The position numbers and the translations under genes are program-made. A stretch of DNA of 64,000 bases from Cristatella mucedo (taxonomy: Eukaryota > Bryozoa > Phylactolaemata > Cristatellidae), in contig WPIO01000045.1 of the NCBI GenBank assembly GCA_009760855.2, forward strand, positions 1,475,501 to 1,539,500, read 5' to 3'. The notes under the pieces were generated by a model that worked only from the letters and a program-made list of their open reading frames with translations, ran no database searches and had not been told where the DNA came from. Positions 46,632 through 58,132 of the stretch are shown here, one piece after another. Position 1 is the first letter of the stretch. Each line of letters begins with the position of its first letter.

Positions 46632-46935
46632 GGGTTTTGTAATGTAATGTAATGTATCTCCATCGTAACCCCACAAAGACTGTGTGGATGTTGGGCAGGA
46701 GACTCTTGTGTAGTGCACACACTGCCTAAGCGGGTTTCAGTATGCATTTGGTAGTCAACAGACTTCATCTCACCCAACAAAGAGAACGTGGGAAAGCATA
46801 GCAGAGTCACGAGAGCAGTTGAATTAGTCAGTAACATGGAAGTAGCAGCTCAGGACGGCTGGAAAGTATGTGCTATAGTCGGCAGCAGGAGAGTAGTTGT
46901 CGTTGCATAAGAAGTTGTATTGAAGGGCATTGGTT
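46632..46935 (-). mobile_element. LINE-B 3' fragment (minus)
   Basis: (TAATG)n tail at 46637-46655, then the complement of the family's final codons and UTR (TTCTCTTTGTTGGGTGAG, CTACCAAATGCATACTGAAA). Confidence 0.8.
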
Positions 46936-47855
46936 CAGGAGCCTCTATAGCATACTCGTAACGATTCGTTAATCGAGTTGCAAGGTTCATGAACGGCCAT
47001 AATCATTTCCATGCTCCGCTTCACAGTTCTTGTGCAAGCAGCAGGTACACATCTATAACCGTTGCTGCCTTTATCTCATAATGCGCTATAGAATGATGCA
47101 CGGTGGGCCTTTGCCTGTGCTGATCGTGAGTGTAAGCAATGAATGTCGTAAGAAAAGTATACCATCGTGCTGGGTGGGTCGTTGTAAGGAGGTCACCAGG
47201 GACCAACAAGAGTTCAGCAGCCCTCGTAAGAATGGCAGAGCCAAGCTAAGCACTGAATGGCTTCGTGGAATCGGGCATCGATACTTCACGGAAATTTGCA
47301 GCCCTCAGCCCTCATTTGGGTGACCTCAAGGCTTACCATAGATGCATTTGCTCTCATACTTCTCCTGCAGTGAAATTCCATTGTAAGCTTACGATCTTTT
47401 TATGGAGACCAGAGCTTACCATTCCTACCAGAAGACGCAGAGACAAAATGATTGCCTGAACTAGCTACTTTGTATTTTAAATTCACCCTGTCACTTTGAA
47501 GGATCACCTACTTTATTTTTTTAAACGTCCAGAATTGCCTCAGACTGGATAGGTTAGAGCTTCGGAGTCCTAGAGCGATACCAGCTCAGTGAATGCTACC
47601 AGAATTTATATCCATTGCAAATACCGGCTGATAACCGAAGTCTTATCCCTGGATCTAGGCTAAAACTAAGCTCTTATCGAGAATTTAAATAAAAAAAATG
47701 GCTTCACCAAGAGTCACATGATGCTTTCCGAGGCTCCATTACCTGTAGCTTAATACTGACTGCTTTTTATAAAGAAAAATTCAGTGAGTCCACTTCTAGT
47801 TAGTCAGTCTAGGTACCTATACCCTTATCAACGCACTAAATGTCTTCCGGGCAGA
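46936..47855. other. Unassigned sequence
   Basis: Nothing recognised. Overlapping open frames (47030-47323 +, 47086-47289 -) have no family resemblance. Confidence 0.4.
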
Positions 47856-47859
47856 TATT

Positions 47860-47955
47860 CGATTCCTGATGTTGGCTAATTTTTTTAAGATAAACGACGG
47901 TAAAAACGGAATCCAAGTCATAGGCCCCCTAAGCATACGACTGGAGTAGGGGAAA
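47860..47955 (+). mobile_element. LINE-B fragment
   Basis: FFKINDGKNGIQVIGPLSIRLE in one frame matches the LNDDKT block of LINE-B; isolated and decayed. Confidence 0.5.
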
Positions 47956-47989
47956 TTGCTCTGCCAATAAATGCACTGGCTCCCCATCA

Positions 47990-48395
47990 AGTAGCATGTC
48001 CATTCACATAATAACTCTGGAGTCTCATGCTAAGATAGGACCTGAACCATTGCATTGCAGTGCCACTAATGGCCAGGCGAGATGAGACGTGCTCAAGAAG
48101 GACTAAGTGATCGATGGTATCAAAATGCCTGCCGAAAGATCGAACAAAACAAGCAAAGATACTCTACCCATTTCTGCACTCCATAGTAGGTAGCTGTACA
48201 CCCGACGCAATGCTGACTCTGTAGAGTGAATAGGTCTAAAACCAGATTAGAATTTATAGCTAGGTTTGAAGTTTCAATGTATGAGTTCAGCTGGTCTGCC
48301 ACGACTCATTCCAGTGTCTTGGATAGGAATGGCAGAGGAGAGACTGGGCGGAAGTTGCTCAAGTTCTCTTGGTCTAGTGTTGCTTTCTTGAGTAG
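47990..48395 (-). mobile_element. LINE-A internal fragment (minus)
   Basis: The minus strand reads the RT middle: LLKKATLDQENLSNF-P-SPLPFLSKTLE, ADQLNSYIETSNLA, and the AAFDTIDH-like region with frameshifts. Both ends are truncated; no tail. Confidence 0.75.
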
Positions 48396-49305
48396 TGGCA
48401 CAAAGCATGTACTAAGTTATAAGATGGTACTTTCAATCCATGGTAGGCAGCTCGATTGCTCGTTCCAAATATTTCCATAATATTTGGCATTGCCTCAACG
48501 AGAAGGCTCTTATACACGACGTGCACTTTGCAGCACACTACCCCACTTGAGCCTTTTTGCCTAATTTCACTGGATCTACGGACCTCCTCAACAGCTAACT
48601 GCTGCTGTAGCTGAACGCCAGGGTATAACGCCACCCACTCTATAGTGCTTTATTGGGCTGTTCAAAATAAGCACTGCTCGTTAGCATTCCGAGGAGAATG
48701 TGGTATTTCGTATATGCACATAAGCTAATCTAAGGCTAGCCCCTCTGAAGACCAGACTTTCTCGTGGTCCTTCGTGGTCTTCTATGTCAGATTGCACCCT
48801 GGCGTATCGTAGACCTTCATATGAAACTTACCAAGTCCATAATTAAGGACTTGACCGTTTCTTTGATTCAAACTTTGAGGCTCTGGGAGCTAGCTACAAG
48901 TCACTGTTTGGGTAAGCTTCAGCTTAAGAAGCAGCTACCACCAGACAGGCGTTTCACTACCAGCCTGTGATGAGTGTTGGCCCGGTATGCCTGGCTGAAT
49001 TACTTGGGGTATGAATAGGGCATTGTTATGGACCTGTTAACGCCTGATCGCCTTGACAATCGAAGAGGCTACTTGATAAGTTGAGGCACAATGATAGAAT
49101 TGTATCCCGAACAATTAGGCAGGACAACGACTGGGGCGGAGGCAGATTGTCTGATACCTTCAATTCTAGCCTCACCGACGCCGGCGAAGCTACCCCTTCC
49201 GATCCGAGCAACCCGGCTAGCCCGGGCCTGAATGAAGGCTACACTCAAGGCGGGGCTGCACGACTGGCACCAGCGGTTTCACATTTCAGATGACTCTCAA
49301 GCTCC
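48396..49305. other. Unassigned sequence
   Basis: 49081-49293 (+) opens 70 codons with GC-richer use (SDTFNSSLTDAGEATPSDPSN...). No homologue is recognised and it has no start or splice support. Confidence 0.35.
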
Positions 49306-49309
49306 GAAT

Positions 49310-49505
49310 GAGATTACATGTACGTGCTGACCCTGTGCATGTCACCCCTAACCATATTATTCATCTCGTTTGTTTTTCAAGCATGATTTTACTTACCATT
49401 CAATTGCATTTCCCTTTGCAGCAAATGTAAAGCGCCTAGAGAGAGATTGAGTTCTCTGAGGGCGCTTTATCAAGTGAATTATTATTATTATTATTATTAT
49501 TATTA
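49310..49505 (+). mobile_element. LINE-A 3' end fragment, young
   Basis: UTR from TACGTGCTGACCCTGTGCAT through CTTTGCAGCAAATG, an intact hairpin and a clean (ATT)n tail. Confidence 0.9.
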
Positions 49506-50030
49506 ACAGCATACCGAAAGTCGTGTAGCGGTTGTAGGCCTTGCCACCACTCTTCTACGTCCCAAGCGACTAGTTATGGCAGCTGATGCTAATACTGCAT
49601 ACGAGAGCGTCTTGTGTCCCGAATGTGCATGGCCTGTTCATGCTTGCCACGATCTTTTCGTGGCGGTCTCATGGCTAAAAGTTTTTTTTTATCCTTTGAG
49701 ACAATTATTATCGTATCCTAACGAGTGCTTGCTGAGCTGTATGTTTTGGATGCCTTCCATGTTAAGTGACTAACTTATCGTATGTCTTTTGCTCTCTACC
49801 CATTAACGTCGGCTACCAGCACTTAATGCAACGATCTGGCTAGGATTTTTCGACGGCTGCTAAAAATCTCTAACCCGAGGAGTGTGGTGCAAGATCAAGG
49901 CCTTCTCTTGCAATCCCAACTTGTTTCGCTTTCGGTGCAATGAAAAAAGCTGCAATCTAAGCATTTCAGACCAGCTGATTAAAAACTTACATTTAAATAA
50001 AGGCAGAAATGCCACCACCTCTCTTTCGGA
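49506..50030. other. Unassigned sequence
   Basis: Nothing recognised. Confidence 0.35.
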
Positions 50031-50034
50031 GTGC

Positions 50035-50105
50035 AAAAAAGACTGCCTGCTGCAGGGCTCGAACCCATAACCTGCTCGTTGTGTACCAGCTTAGCATGGT
50101 AATGT
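50035..50105 (-). mobile_element. SINE-3 tRNA-like head (minus)
   Basis: The minus strand reads ATGCTAAGCTGGTACACAAC (A-box-like) and GGGTTCGAGCCCTGCAGCAG (B-box-like) ~30 bp apart. Lacks acceptor-stem pairing, so not a tRNA gene. GTCCTGCAGCAGGCA recurs at 51545-51560. Confidence 0.5.
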
Positions 50106-50811
50106 TGTTTATACAATAAACTCACTCGTCCCTCGAGGTTCATAGTGCAGTCAACTTGAAATCAGGGTTCTATTAAACAAATGCAAGACATTTATGTACT
50201 TGCAGCTCAGGAATGCGTTGCAAATGACACGCATATGCAATAGTTGCATTATGCAAAATCGTGCTTGATGGGGTAGCACACCATCTTCGAAATACACATA
50301 TCTTTCAGTTTGGCCAGTTTCAAGAGGTGCTGTCTGTCTGCTGCAATCGACAGCTCCAATTGTACTTATCAGTATTTACGTAGCTGCTCGAAGCTAGCAG
50401 TTTGGTAGATCTAACATGAACCTCAGATAATTCGCTGTGGTTAATATTTGCTATAGTAAAATCTGACCGAGTTATCTATGCACTAATATTATCAAATTTA
50501 TTCAGTATCAGTAGGTCTGCATTCATGAATGGACGACAAAGACTGTAGCTCGATGCTCGATTTGTTGAGAGTAAGTAGTTTTTGGATATTAAAGCATGCT
50601 AACATATCGTTCTGCTGTTGGTGGTGCTACTAGGAATACATGGAGTGCACTTCGCAATTTCAAATATTCACACAGCACAGTTCTCTGTAATGGTCACAAG
50701 CGTTTTTTTAAACAAATTCTCTTTAGCAAGAGCTGTCTTAGGTAGCCATTGCAATTCGACGAGTAGTTGCAAGGCTAGCAAACTGCAACAGATTAATTAC
50801 CGAAGCCAAGG
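50106..50811. other. Unassigned AT-rich sequence
   Basis: Nothing recognised. Confidence 0.4.
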
Positions 50812-50945
50812 TTTGGCTAGGGGTAAGGTGCTCCCTTTAACAGACCAATGAAGTGGGCTCGAACCCTGTGGCACTTGTACAGTGCCTGGAAAGAGATAAG
50901 GTTCTCTTAGTTTTCTATACGAATGGATTATGTTATTAATTGATG
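50812..50945 (+). mobile_element. SINE-1 copy
   Basis: A-box-like GGCTAGGGGTAAGGTGCTCC (50814-50833), B-box GTGGGCTCGAACCCTGTGG, then GTGCCTGGAAAGAGATAAGG, TTCTCTTAG, CTATACGAATG and an AT tail. Confidence 0.7.
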
Positions 50946-51489
50946 GGGTGCACACCCATACCTTCGGTTAGTAGACGTGCTATGCTGAATCCGAGGTTGG
51001 GAGACAGTTCTGACCGGGAAATCCCAGGGGATGCGACGAATTAATCCAGACCACATCACATTGGCCGGAAGAAGCTCCCATTTTGATTGCACATTGCATT
51101 AAACTATTTTTTAGTATGCCTACACAAATTTACTGCTTTCCTCGAATTTTTTCTTATGCAATGCGCCGTTAGAACCGAACGAATACCACAATCCCACCAA
51201 AAATACCGCCGTGCCTTTTTTTATCTCCTGTAACTCCAAAGAGCTAAAAAGACTGCCAACGGCTGTTACGCAGGAGAGCTTTTGAAGTAGGAAACTCGTG
51301 TTGTTTTAATTCCCTTAGTATAATATTTGGCTTGTCTTTAAGTCTGTAGCTGGTGCCCTACATATAGTCATTTCTTCGCACAAATGCTTCGCTCATTACT
51401 AACAATGCATTGCTAGATGATCGTGTGTATTTATGGGCTTTATTTGTCTGTTTATCTAGTTAATTATTCTTAATATCGATATGCCAAAG
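50946..51489. other. Unassigned sequence
   Basis: Nothing recognised. Confidence 0.35.
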
Positions 51490-51575
51490 GTGTCTTAACT
51501 CAAGAGTGTAGTGCTCGAACTCTACGGCTAAGATCTTCAGTTTGAGTCCTGCAGCAGGCAATTTTGTATTGCCCC
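51490..51575 (+). mobile_element. SINE-3-like tRNA-derived segment
   Basis: CTCAAGAGTGTAGTGCTCG then CAGTTTGAGTCCTGCAGCAG (B-box-like), sharing its end with 50035-50105 on the other strand. Confidence 0.4.
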
Positions 51576-51945
51576 ACATGCAGAGCAAGCGAGAGTCATC
51601 GTCTCTATGGCTCTTCTACCTCTGTAGAAATGGTGGTTAAAATCAGTTCACATTTACTCTACAATGGAGTCGCCTTATTCGACCTAGAAGGTATTTATTT
51701 CTCCTAGCCAGCCAATCTTCAGACTCTGAAGATAGTATTTTGCATCGATTAGAGGAAGAATTATGGAGTTTTTAAGGTGTGTGCAAGAGATGGAAGCCAA
51801 TTTTATTTTACGGGTAAAACACTGGAAGCTAGCACCAGAAACGCACAAGTAATTTTTTACGTGCTTTTGTACAAGCATATACGCTTATACAATACATTCA
51901 CACAATGGAAAATGTAGTTTTAACTGCATAAATACGCAGTGATAT
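51576..51945. other. Unassigned AT-rich sequence
   Basis: Nothing recognised. Confidence 0.35.
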
Positions 51946-51949
51946 ACAC

Positions 51950-52705
51950 CTGCTAAGCAGCTGGTTGCACTTATTTCAAGAGTGAAATGTCAGAAACATT
52001 TCAATCAGTGTTAGAGGCAGCACACCACTGAAACTGCTCTCCTCCGTGTTAACAATGACATTCTATGTGGCAACGATGACGGGCATGTCACTGCCCTAGC
52101 TCTACTAGATCTATCAGCGATCACGATGTTCTACTTGAACGATTGAGAACAACGATCGGTCTGGCAGACGAGGCACTGGCGTGGTTTAAATCGTACTTGT
52201 CCGATCGTGTTCAACCCGTCTATGTGGGTCTCACACGCAAGACGGGTCACTTGTGGAGTCCCTCAAGGGTCTGTCCTCGGTCCTTTGCTTTTCTCCGTTT
52301 ATACTCAACGTCTCGGGAAAGTGATTAAGGTCCTTCAAATAGGATATCACTTTTATGCTGCCGATAACCAGCTGTATTTGTCATTCAAACCGTCGGAATC
52401 TGCTACAGGAACTGATCAACTGAATGCTTACCTGCCGACTTCCGATCCTGGATGTCGGAAGATTTCTTGAAACTAAATGACGATAAAACCGGACTGCTGC
52501 TCTCAGGACACCCTAGGTGTGTGGGTGGATTAAAAGGCTTTTCTCTTCTAATAGACGATGCTATTGTGCGACCATCACCACGTGCTCGAAATTTAGGCGC
52601 CATGTCTGACAGCTGCCTAAATTTTAACCGCTTCATTCAGAAGACAGCTTCTACAGCTAGCCATGACGTCCGATTCCTATTTAAGATTAGGAGCTGTCTG
52701 TCTTT
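51950..52705 (+). mobile_element. LINE-B internal copy (RT domain), broken
   Basis: From KQLVAL/SETFQS through TALLRVNNDIL, then a small deletion that removes the FHTID catalytic block (near 52118). [44 protein letters not shown] and [14 protein letters not shown] (52340-52385) follow; the YADD motif has become [30 protein letters not shown] continues to 52700, where it gives way to a pyrimidine tract. No LINE-B 3' end follows. Confidence 0.82.
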
Positions 52706-52828
52706 TTTCTCCCCTTCATCCCCTTCACTCTTCTCCTCACCCGCCTTTTCTTCCCCTTTTTCTTCTCATCCCTCTCCTCCAACTTCCCCACTCTGCTCCG
52801 TTCTTCCTCTCTGTCTTTATTCTCAATT
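52700..52828. repeat. Polypyrimidine low-complexity tract
   Basis: About 125 bp almost purely C/T on the + strand, beginning at the LINE-B break. Confidence 0.85.
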
Positions 52829-54190
52829 GGTCTAGATGGCCTAGACCTTCAGGATTAAAGCTCTCTGATTCAATAAGATCGCGATAATGAAGTGCTCTAG
52901 CTAGTCGTCACTCACTAGCCGTGTACCTCGAATCCACAGCTCGTCTGTATATAATGATTCAATATTGAGGCCTAAGCGGGACGAGCCAACGCTTGATTCG
53001 CCTTCGTAAACTATAGCAGTTAAATCGCTCCCATCTCTCAAGACGCTTGCACGTGTTGGGAGCTGAGGTTGAACGAGCTGTCCTCGTTGCCTAGGCAGTC
53101 AAATATCAACACAGCACACATGAGGTATGTAGCTGCTGGGCCGTCTAGTTTTGACGTCTTGAGCAATTGCTGGACTAAAGCCTCTGAAGAATCCAGAGAC
53201 AAAACCTAGATGCCAGATACGTACAGTACTTTATGTGCTACTTACTGTGGCCACCAGGAAGTCTAAGCCATAGGAGGTAAGAGAGTTCGCATTGGTTCTA
53301 GAAGCCTTCCTAGAGTGAGAAATACATTTTGATGTGAGATTAGGAAGGGAATGCATGAAGGCGGACAATGAGCTCGAGCTGGGAATAACGGTGAGAGATC
53401 CAATGGATTGGTATTCTGTGAGACAGCCTTGCTGACTTTGACTATCCGTGCTGGAACAAGGTTGCTGAACTTGTCTTGACTTTAGTGATTCGAGCAAACT
53501 GGCTTCAATAACTTGCCGTTTAGCTCTCTCCCACTCTCCCCTAAGTAAACAAAGGCTTCATTTCCATCGCTTTGTCTGCTACTACGTTAGCAATTGCATT
53601 TCCCTTTGTCTGCTAGCTTTGTCTTCGATGACTGCTGCTGCTGCTGCTACCTCCGTAAATCAATTACACTCTGAGCCACGTGGCACGAGACACTGCCTCA
53701 AAGCTATGTCTGGACCAGCTGCCAACAGTTGGCATGCTTCTCGATCTGTACAGTCGTGGACCAGCTGTGGCACCCATGAAAGAAGCTCCTACTAGGTAAG
53801 AGTTGTACTGGTATGTTCTGCCCACTCTAGTTCCATGTTTATGCTATGGGTACGGAGAGCCAAATTGGTATGGAACTGTTGAGCTATGTTACCTGGCTTG
53901 GCTTGATACATGCATGCCTTCACCAAGTAACCTGCTACTCATTAGCAAGTCACAACTCTGGTTATGCAAAAGAAAGAAAAACATTACCCTAGGACCTGTC
54001 ATGGAAGAAGAGATACAAGTAGTGGCTGGCTAGAGGAAACAGTGGCCAGCTGACAATAGCACGGCGTCCTTCCGTCCGCTTGCAACCGTGCTGCGTGCAT
54101 TTAACCCGAGATTAGAAGTTTGTGGCACTGACAATTGGGCCAAGTGTTTGGTTAAGAAGTCGCAAGGTTGAACCGTCCGATATAAATTTA
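52829..54190. other. Unassigned sequence
   Basis: Includes a short CTG/GCT run at 53630-53652. Nothing else recognised. Confidence 0.4.
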
Positions 54191-54194
54191 AGGC

Positions 54195-55320
54195 TATCAT
54201 TCCTTTGTAGCATAGTGTTGACTTAAACCTGCATTGTCGGGCCCGTCAAGGCTGCCGCGAATAGAAAACCTTCGGTATCTCTTAAAAATTTCATAATGGT
54301 TCCGGCAGATAAAATCGATACTAAGATTAAGTCCACTAAAAAAGAGCTCGTCGCCTATGCATCCTTTACCATATCCTCTGTGGTCTTCGGCGTTTAACAA
54401 ACTTTCGCTAGTCATAGCCTAGATTTTCAAGGCTTTGATAAATAAAGAGAGCGTTTGCTACGTCATTCAAATTGGCCCTCATTTAACCGATATTTAGGTC
54501 TGGAGCAGATTCCGAGGCCCAGGCGAATTATGGTCTAGTTTCACTCCTTCATTTGTTGTCTGTTCACAATACTCGGAAAGATTGGATAAGTTGCCTGTGG
54601 GGAGCACGTAGACAAGAACGATGCCTTCGGGAACTTTTCAGTAGGAATCCAAGCGACGCCATTCCACTGAAACCGCTCTCCTTGGTATGTAGGATGATGT
54701 TATAGGTAGCAGTGATGGTGTTAAATCAGCTTTAGTACTCCTCAATCTGTAAGCAAAATTCAATGCTATTGATCACAGCACAAAAGATGGACAACATTGA
54801 TTTTGAAGATTTTAATTCTATGGAGCTCAAGTCTTATATATCAAATGAGTCAACTATGTAATTGCACAATAATCTCCTCTTTGCCATTTCATGCTCTTTA
54901 TTTTTGTGTAGGCTCTTAAGAAAGCGATTTAGGATTTTCAAATAGCTTGCCACCTCAATACCGATTGCACACAGCTAGAACACCATTCAAATAGTAAGGG
55001 CCCGCCAAGATTGAGTGACAAACTGAAAGCCTGCCTTGCAGATGTGTGGTCCTTGATGTTAGCCAGTTTATTTCAGCTGTACGATGATACATTTAAACTG
55101 CCCCTCATAAGAGATCCATGTCTAAACTGAAATAAGTGACTTAGAAGTTCTTCTTGGTGGGCCGTAGTGCGATCATTATTAAGTGATCATCATTTAGCTG
55201 TCCTTATTGATGACGTTACGAAATTTCTCTCAGAAGACGGTCCCAGCAACTATTCACCATGTTCGATTCCAGTCCAAGATTAGAGCCTAATCACCTCTGT
55301 GGCTGTAGAAACGTTTTACT
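54195..55320 (+). mobile_element. Old LINE-B copy, main part
   Basis: Matches in pieces: AGAGCTCGTCGCC...CTCTGTGGTCTTCGG (compare 6155-6200); TGAAACCGCTCTCCTTGGTA; CAATGCTATTGATCACAG (the catalytic FNAIDH block, 54760-54778); ATAGCTTGCCACCTCAATACC; CCAGTTTATTTCAGCTGTACGATGATAC (LFQLYDDT); CCATGTTCGATTCC and AAGATTAGAGCC. Heavily frameshifted. Confidence 0.6.
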
Positions 55321-55479
55321 AGATCACAGTATTACATACTAGATTACAGCAAAGTATTACTGGCAAGCATTACGAAAAAAGCAAGCCTCAGCAACTGTAA
55401 AGAATACGGTTGCAATATTTTTTTTAATCCAATAAACTCAGCCATGTCTCTTCTTTGTTACAGGAGCTGCAATGGTGTC

Positions 55480-55595
55480 TGTGTAATTACCTGTTAAGGA
55501 ACACAATTCTTGCTTTGCAGCAAATGTAAAGCACCTATAAAGAGATTGAGTTCTCTGAAGGCACTTTATCAAGTATATCATTATTATTGCTGTTA
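55480..55595 (+). mobile_element. LINE-A 3' end nested in LINE-B
   Basis: CTTGCTTTGCAGCAAATGTAAAG, AAAGAGATTGAGTTCTCT hairpin, CTTTATCAAGTATATC and an ATT tail. LINE-B codons lie on both sides. Confidence 0.75.
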
Positions 55596-55599
55596 CCCA

Positions 55600-55800
55600 T
55601 ATGGTCTATCACAGATCAGGTCATTCATACCTAGCGAAACTGCTGCTGTACCAGTTTCTGCCTCCTTATGCTCTTGGGTCGATTGAAAACCGTTGGCGAC
55701 ACAAGGCTCTACTTCGCCTTCGGAGACCCTGACATCCATTTCCAAAATTCTTACGAAAAAATTTCTCACCTGTTCTTACCTGCCATCTTGTTCTACTACG
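55600..55800 (+). mobile_element. Old LINE-B copy, continuation
   Basis: GGTCATTCATACCTAGCGAA (HSYLAKLL-YQF-PP-AL), GAAAACCGTTGGCGACA (KTVGD) and CCAAAATTCTTACG (QFL). Confidence 0.6.
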
Positions 55801-55879
55801 TCTAAGGTGCTCATTTCCTTGAATTCACTGTGTAATCGATTTATTTTTTAGGCGACTGGTAAGACTTCAGTCATCATTG

Positions 55880-56150
55880 AGTGAATAAAAGAAGCCCCGT
55901 GATGTCAAATCAGTAGTTAGTTCTAAGCTTTTGGAGCATTGTAGCCGAAGGCCCAGTCTCCGCGGGATTTAGCATGTTAGAGGAAAAACCAGAAAATCCG
56001 AGCCAGAGGAGCACGTGGTGTGACTATGGATGCCTGCGTAGGAATTAATTCGGATGGCTTGGCCGGAGCAAACATTAGAAGGACCTATGAGAAAGTGACA
56101 GAATTTCGAAGTCTATACGCTGCTAGTTTGACGGAAAGCCTGTGAAAGTC
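55880..56150 (-). mobile_element. Diverged L2-like 3' fragment ('LINE-C')
   Basis: Same order of landmarks as LINE-A minus copies (AGTTCTAAGCTTTTGGAGCA, CCCAGTCTCCGCGGGATTT, TTGGCCGGAGC, GACCTATGAGAAAGTGACAG) but far more divergent. Either an older family or a very old LINE-A. Confidence 0.5.
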
Positions 56151-57548
56151 AAAGAATACGATTTGTATGATGGTTGGGAAGTCAGAGACGCAAACGAGCT
56201 CGATTCATCTTTCTTTTTGGGTGGGCGAGTTACTGGCAGCTCCCGGCCTGGAGTGTTTTTTGCCAGTGAATGCAAGTAAGCCGATAGCGCTGGCAAGCCC
56301 AGTCGAAAGGACGTGCTCATTCATTTTCTAGATATCAGCTGCTATGGATAGTGGGCTAGAGCTTTCGCTTAAGTGGCCATGCGGTACATCGAACGCACTA
56401 TTTATCGGGTTCGATATGGCATCTGGCGACTCACGCATGACTCCCCTGTCTGCTTCAGCACTGTCTCGGCTGCTTTGGATGAACATTAATCAGCTGTGAG
56501 TGAATAGTGGTGGAGGTGAGCAAGGGCCCTCACTGTGAGCCGGCCAGAGTTGCTCACAGCTGGCTGGCACTGCGTGCCAGTCGGTCTTTACTTAGGGTTA
56601 TTAGCGCCAGAATTTCACGACCCAGGTTGTCCCTTCGAGTCCTGACGGTTCTGTATTTCTCGCGGTAAGCGTAGCAGCAAACGCTCCTGTGGCGCCACAT
56701 GCATGGGGGGAGGTGCCGAATCAGCTAACCTGTAATAACTGCTTCCATAAATCAAAATTTGGCTTTGGTCTTTTAGTGAGTGACTGGAGCGATGACAAAA
56801 ATGCCTGAAGCAACCGGCAAAAAGAATTACCTCGATCACGTAGAGTCAGCTGTCTGAATGAGCCGTTCGAAGCTTCTGAAGCAGGATTCTGGACCTACAG
56901 ATGGGCCCAGGAAAACGCAGCAGAAAGCAACGGTGAGGGTTGCAGATACTACTGAGGAGAGGAGTTGGATTGGCTCCTCTGCTGAGTGGATGTGGCATTG
57001 AACCGGCAGCCGTGGCTGGATGCGTGAGCCTTGCTGACCAGCAGCCTAAGCTAGTCTGAACTCAGGAAGCACCACCGAGCCTGTGGCCTAAAAGTAAGTG
57101 GTCGAAATTTCATTCTGCTTGTGGCCGCCTATAATTCCAGAGGTTAGAGACCAGCAGGCCCTGTCTCTAGCAGCTTGCAGAACGGCAGGCATGGGAACTA
57201 ATTCCCGTGCTTGGTATAGGCGATTGCCCTGGTGGCATGCGTGTCACATACCCTGCATTGACATCTGCTGCGCCTAGTGACCCCCTTTTTGCTTTTCGTG
57301 TGTCCAAGTTCAACAGGCAACCATTGTGGCTGCACTCGATTTCACTCAATGTACTCAATGCATACAAGAAGCTGCAGGGGCAAGAACAGATCTTCGATTG
57401 AGACCCCTGGCTAAAATATTCACTTGCTTACTGGACACATTCCTCCGGCCCTTTCAGGCACGTTCAAATCCTTGCATAGTCAAGCACTCGACGGGTAGCT
57501 AGCTCTTGCTCATACACGCGTCTGCTGCACCTGGAGCTGCAATCACAC
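56151..57548. other. Unassigned sequence
   Basis: 56590-56650 has weak tRNA-like boxes (CTTAGGGTTATTAGCGCC and CCTTCGAGTCCTGAC) but no pairing. Nothing else recognised. Confidence 0.35.
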
Positions 57549-57755
57549 TTGCAGCGTGCCAAGGCAGCTAGGCCACGAGCAGGCTGTGGGCTCTTTCAGC
57601 CTGCTGCTATCAGGTGTCTGCTGCTGCTGCTGTTCTTGCTGCTACTGCTACTGCTGCTACTCCTGGCATTTCAGCACGAGCAGCCACTTCTGGGTTTTTC
57701 GAGAGTGGGCGAGAGATGTGACTCGCGTCTGATATGGCAAATGACACACTGCTAG
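57549..57755 (+). other. Anchor-like module resembling the glycosyltransferase N-terminus
   Basis: A 68-codon frame with a basic N-terminus (QRAKAARPRAG), a ~18-residue leucine-rich hydrophobic run and then AFQHEQPLLGF. This resembles the anchor-stem junction of the gene 380 bp downstream (ALYLLLLLLVQQQHEQQPP). It stops at 57755 without a catalytic domain. Possibilities: an alternative first exon, a relic of a duplicated N-terminus, or chance CTG-rich sequence. A splice donor is not evident. Confidence 0.3.
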
Positions 57756-58132
57756 GGCAGCACAGGATAACACTGTGACAGCCTGTTGTAGAGTCCTTGC
57801 AGATTCTCCCTGACTACATTTAAAGCTGTTGCTCAATAGTGACGGGCTATTTTCATTGACTCCAGCCTCCTAAAAGCTTAGCGTCCGGCTGAATCATGCC
57901 GATAAGGTCCACTAGGCATGGCCTAATCACATACCTGCTCTGCCCCATTGCAGCTATTCCATTCGGCTCAGCAGCAGCAGCCCACCTAGAACGGCCGGCT
58001 AATTTCTGCATCAGATCCGAGGGCAGCTCAGCCTGCTGTTCAAAGAGCAGCAGAAACGGTGGCAGCTTCGATAAGCCAACGGACAAGGGAGGCACCTGCA
58101 TTTAGTAACGAGCTGGCTGCCGAGTTCACCTG
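57756..58132. other. Upstream region of paralogue 2
   Basis: Probable 5' untranslated/promoter sequence. An in-frame TAA at 58106-58108 closes the frame upstream of the start. Unrelated to the upstream region of paralogue 1. Confidence 0.35.
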
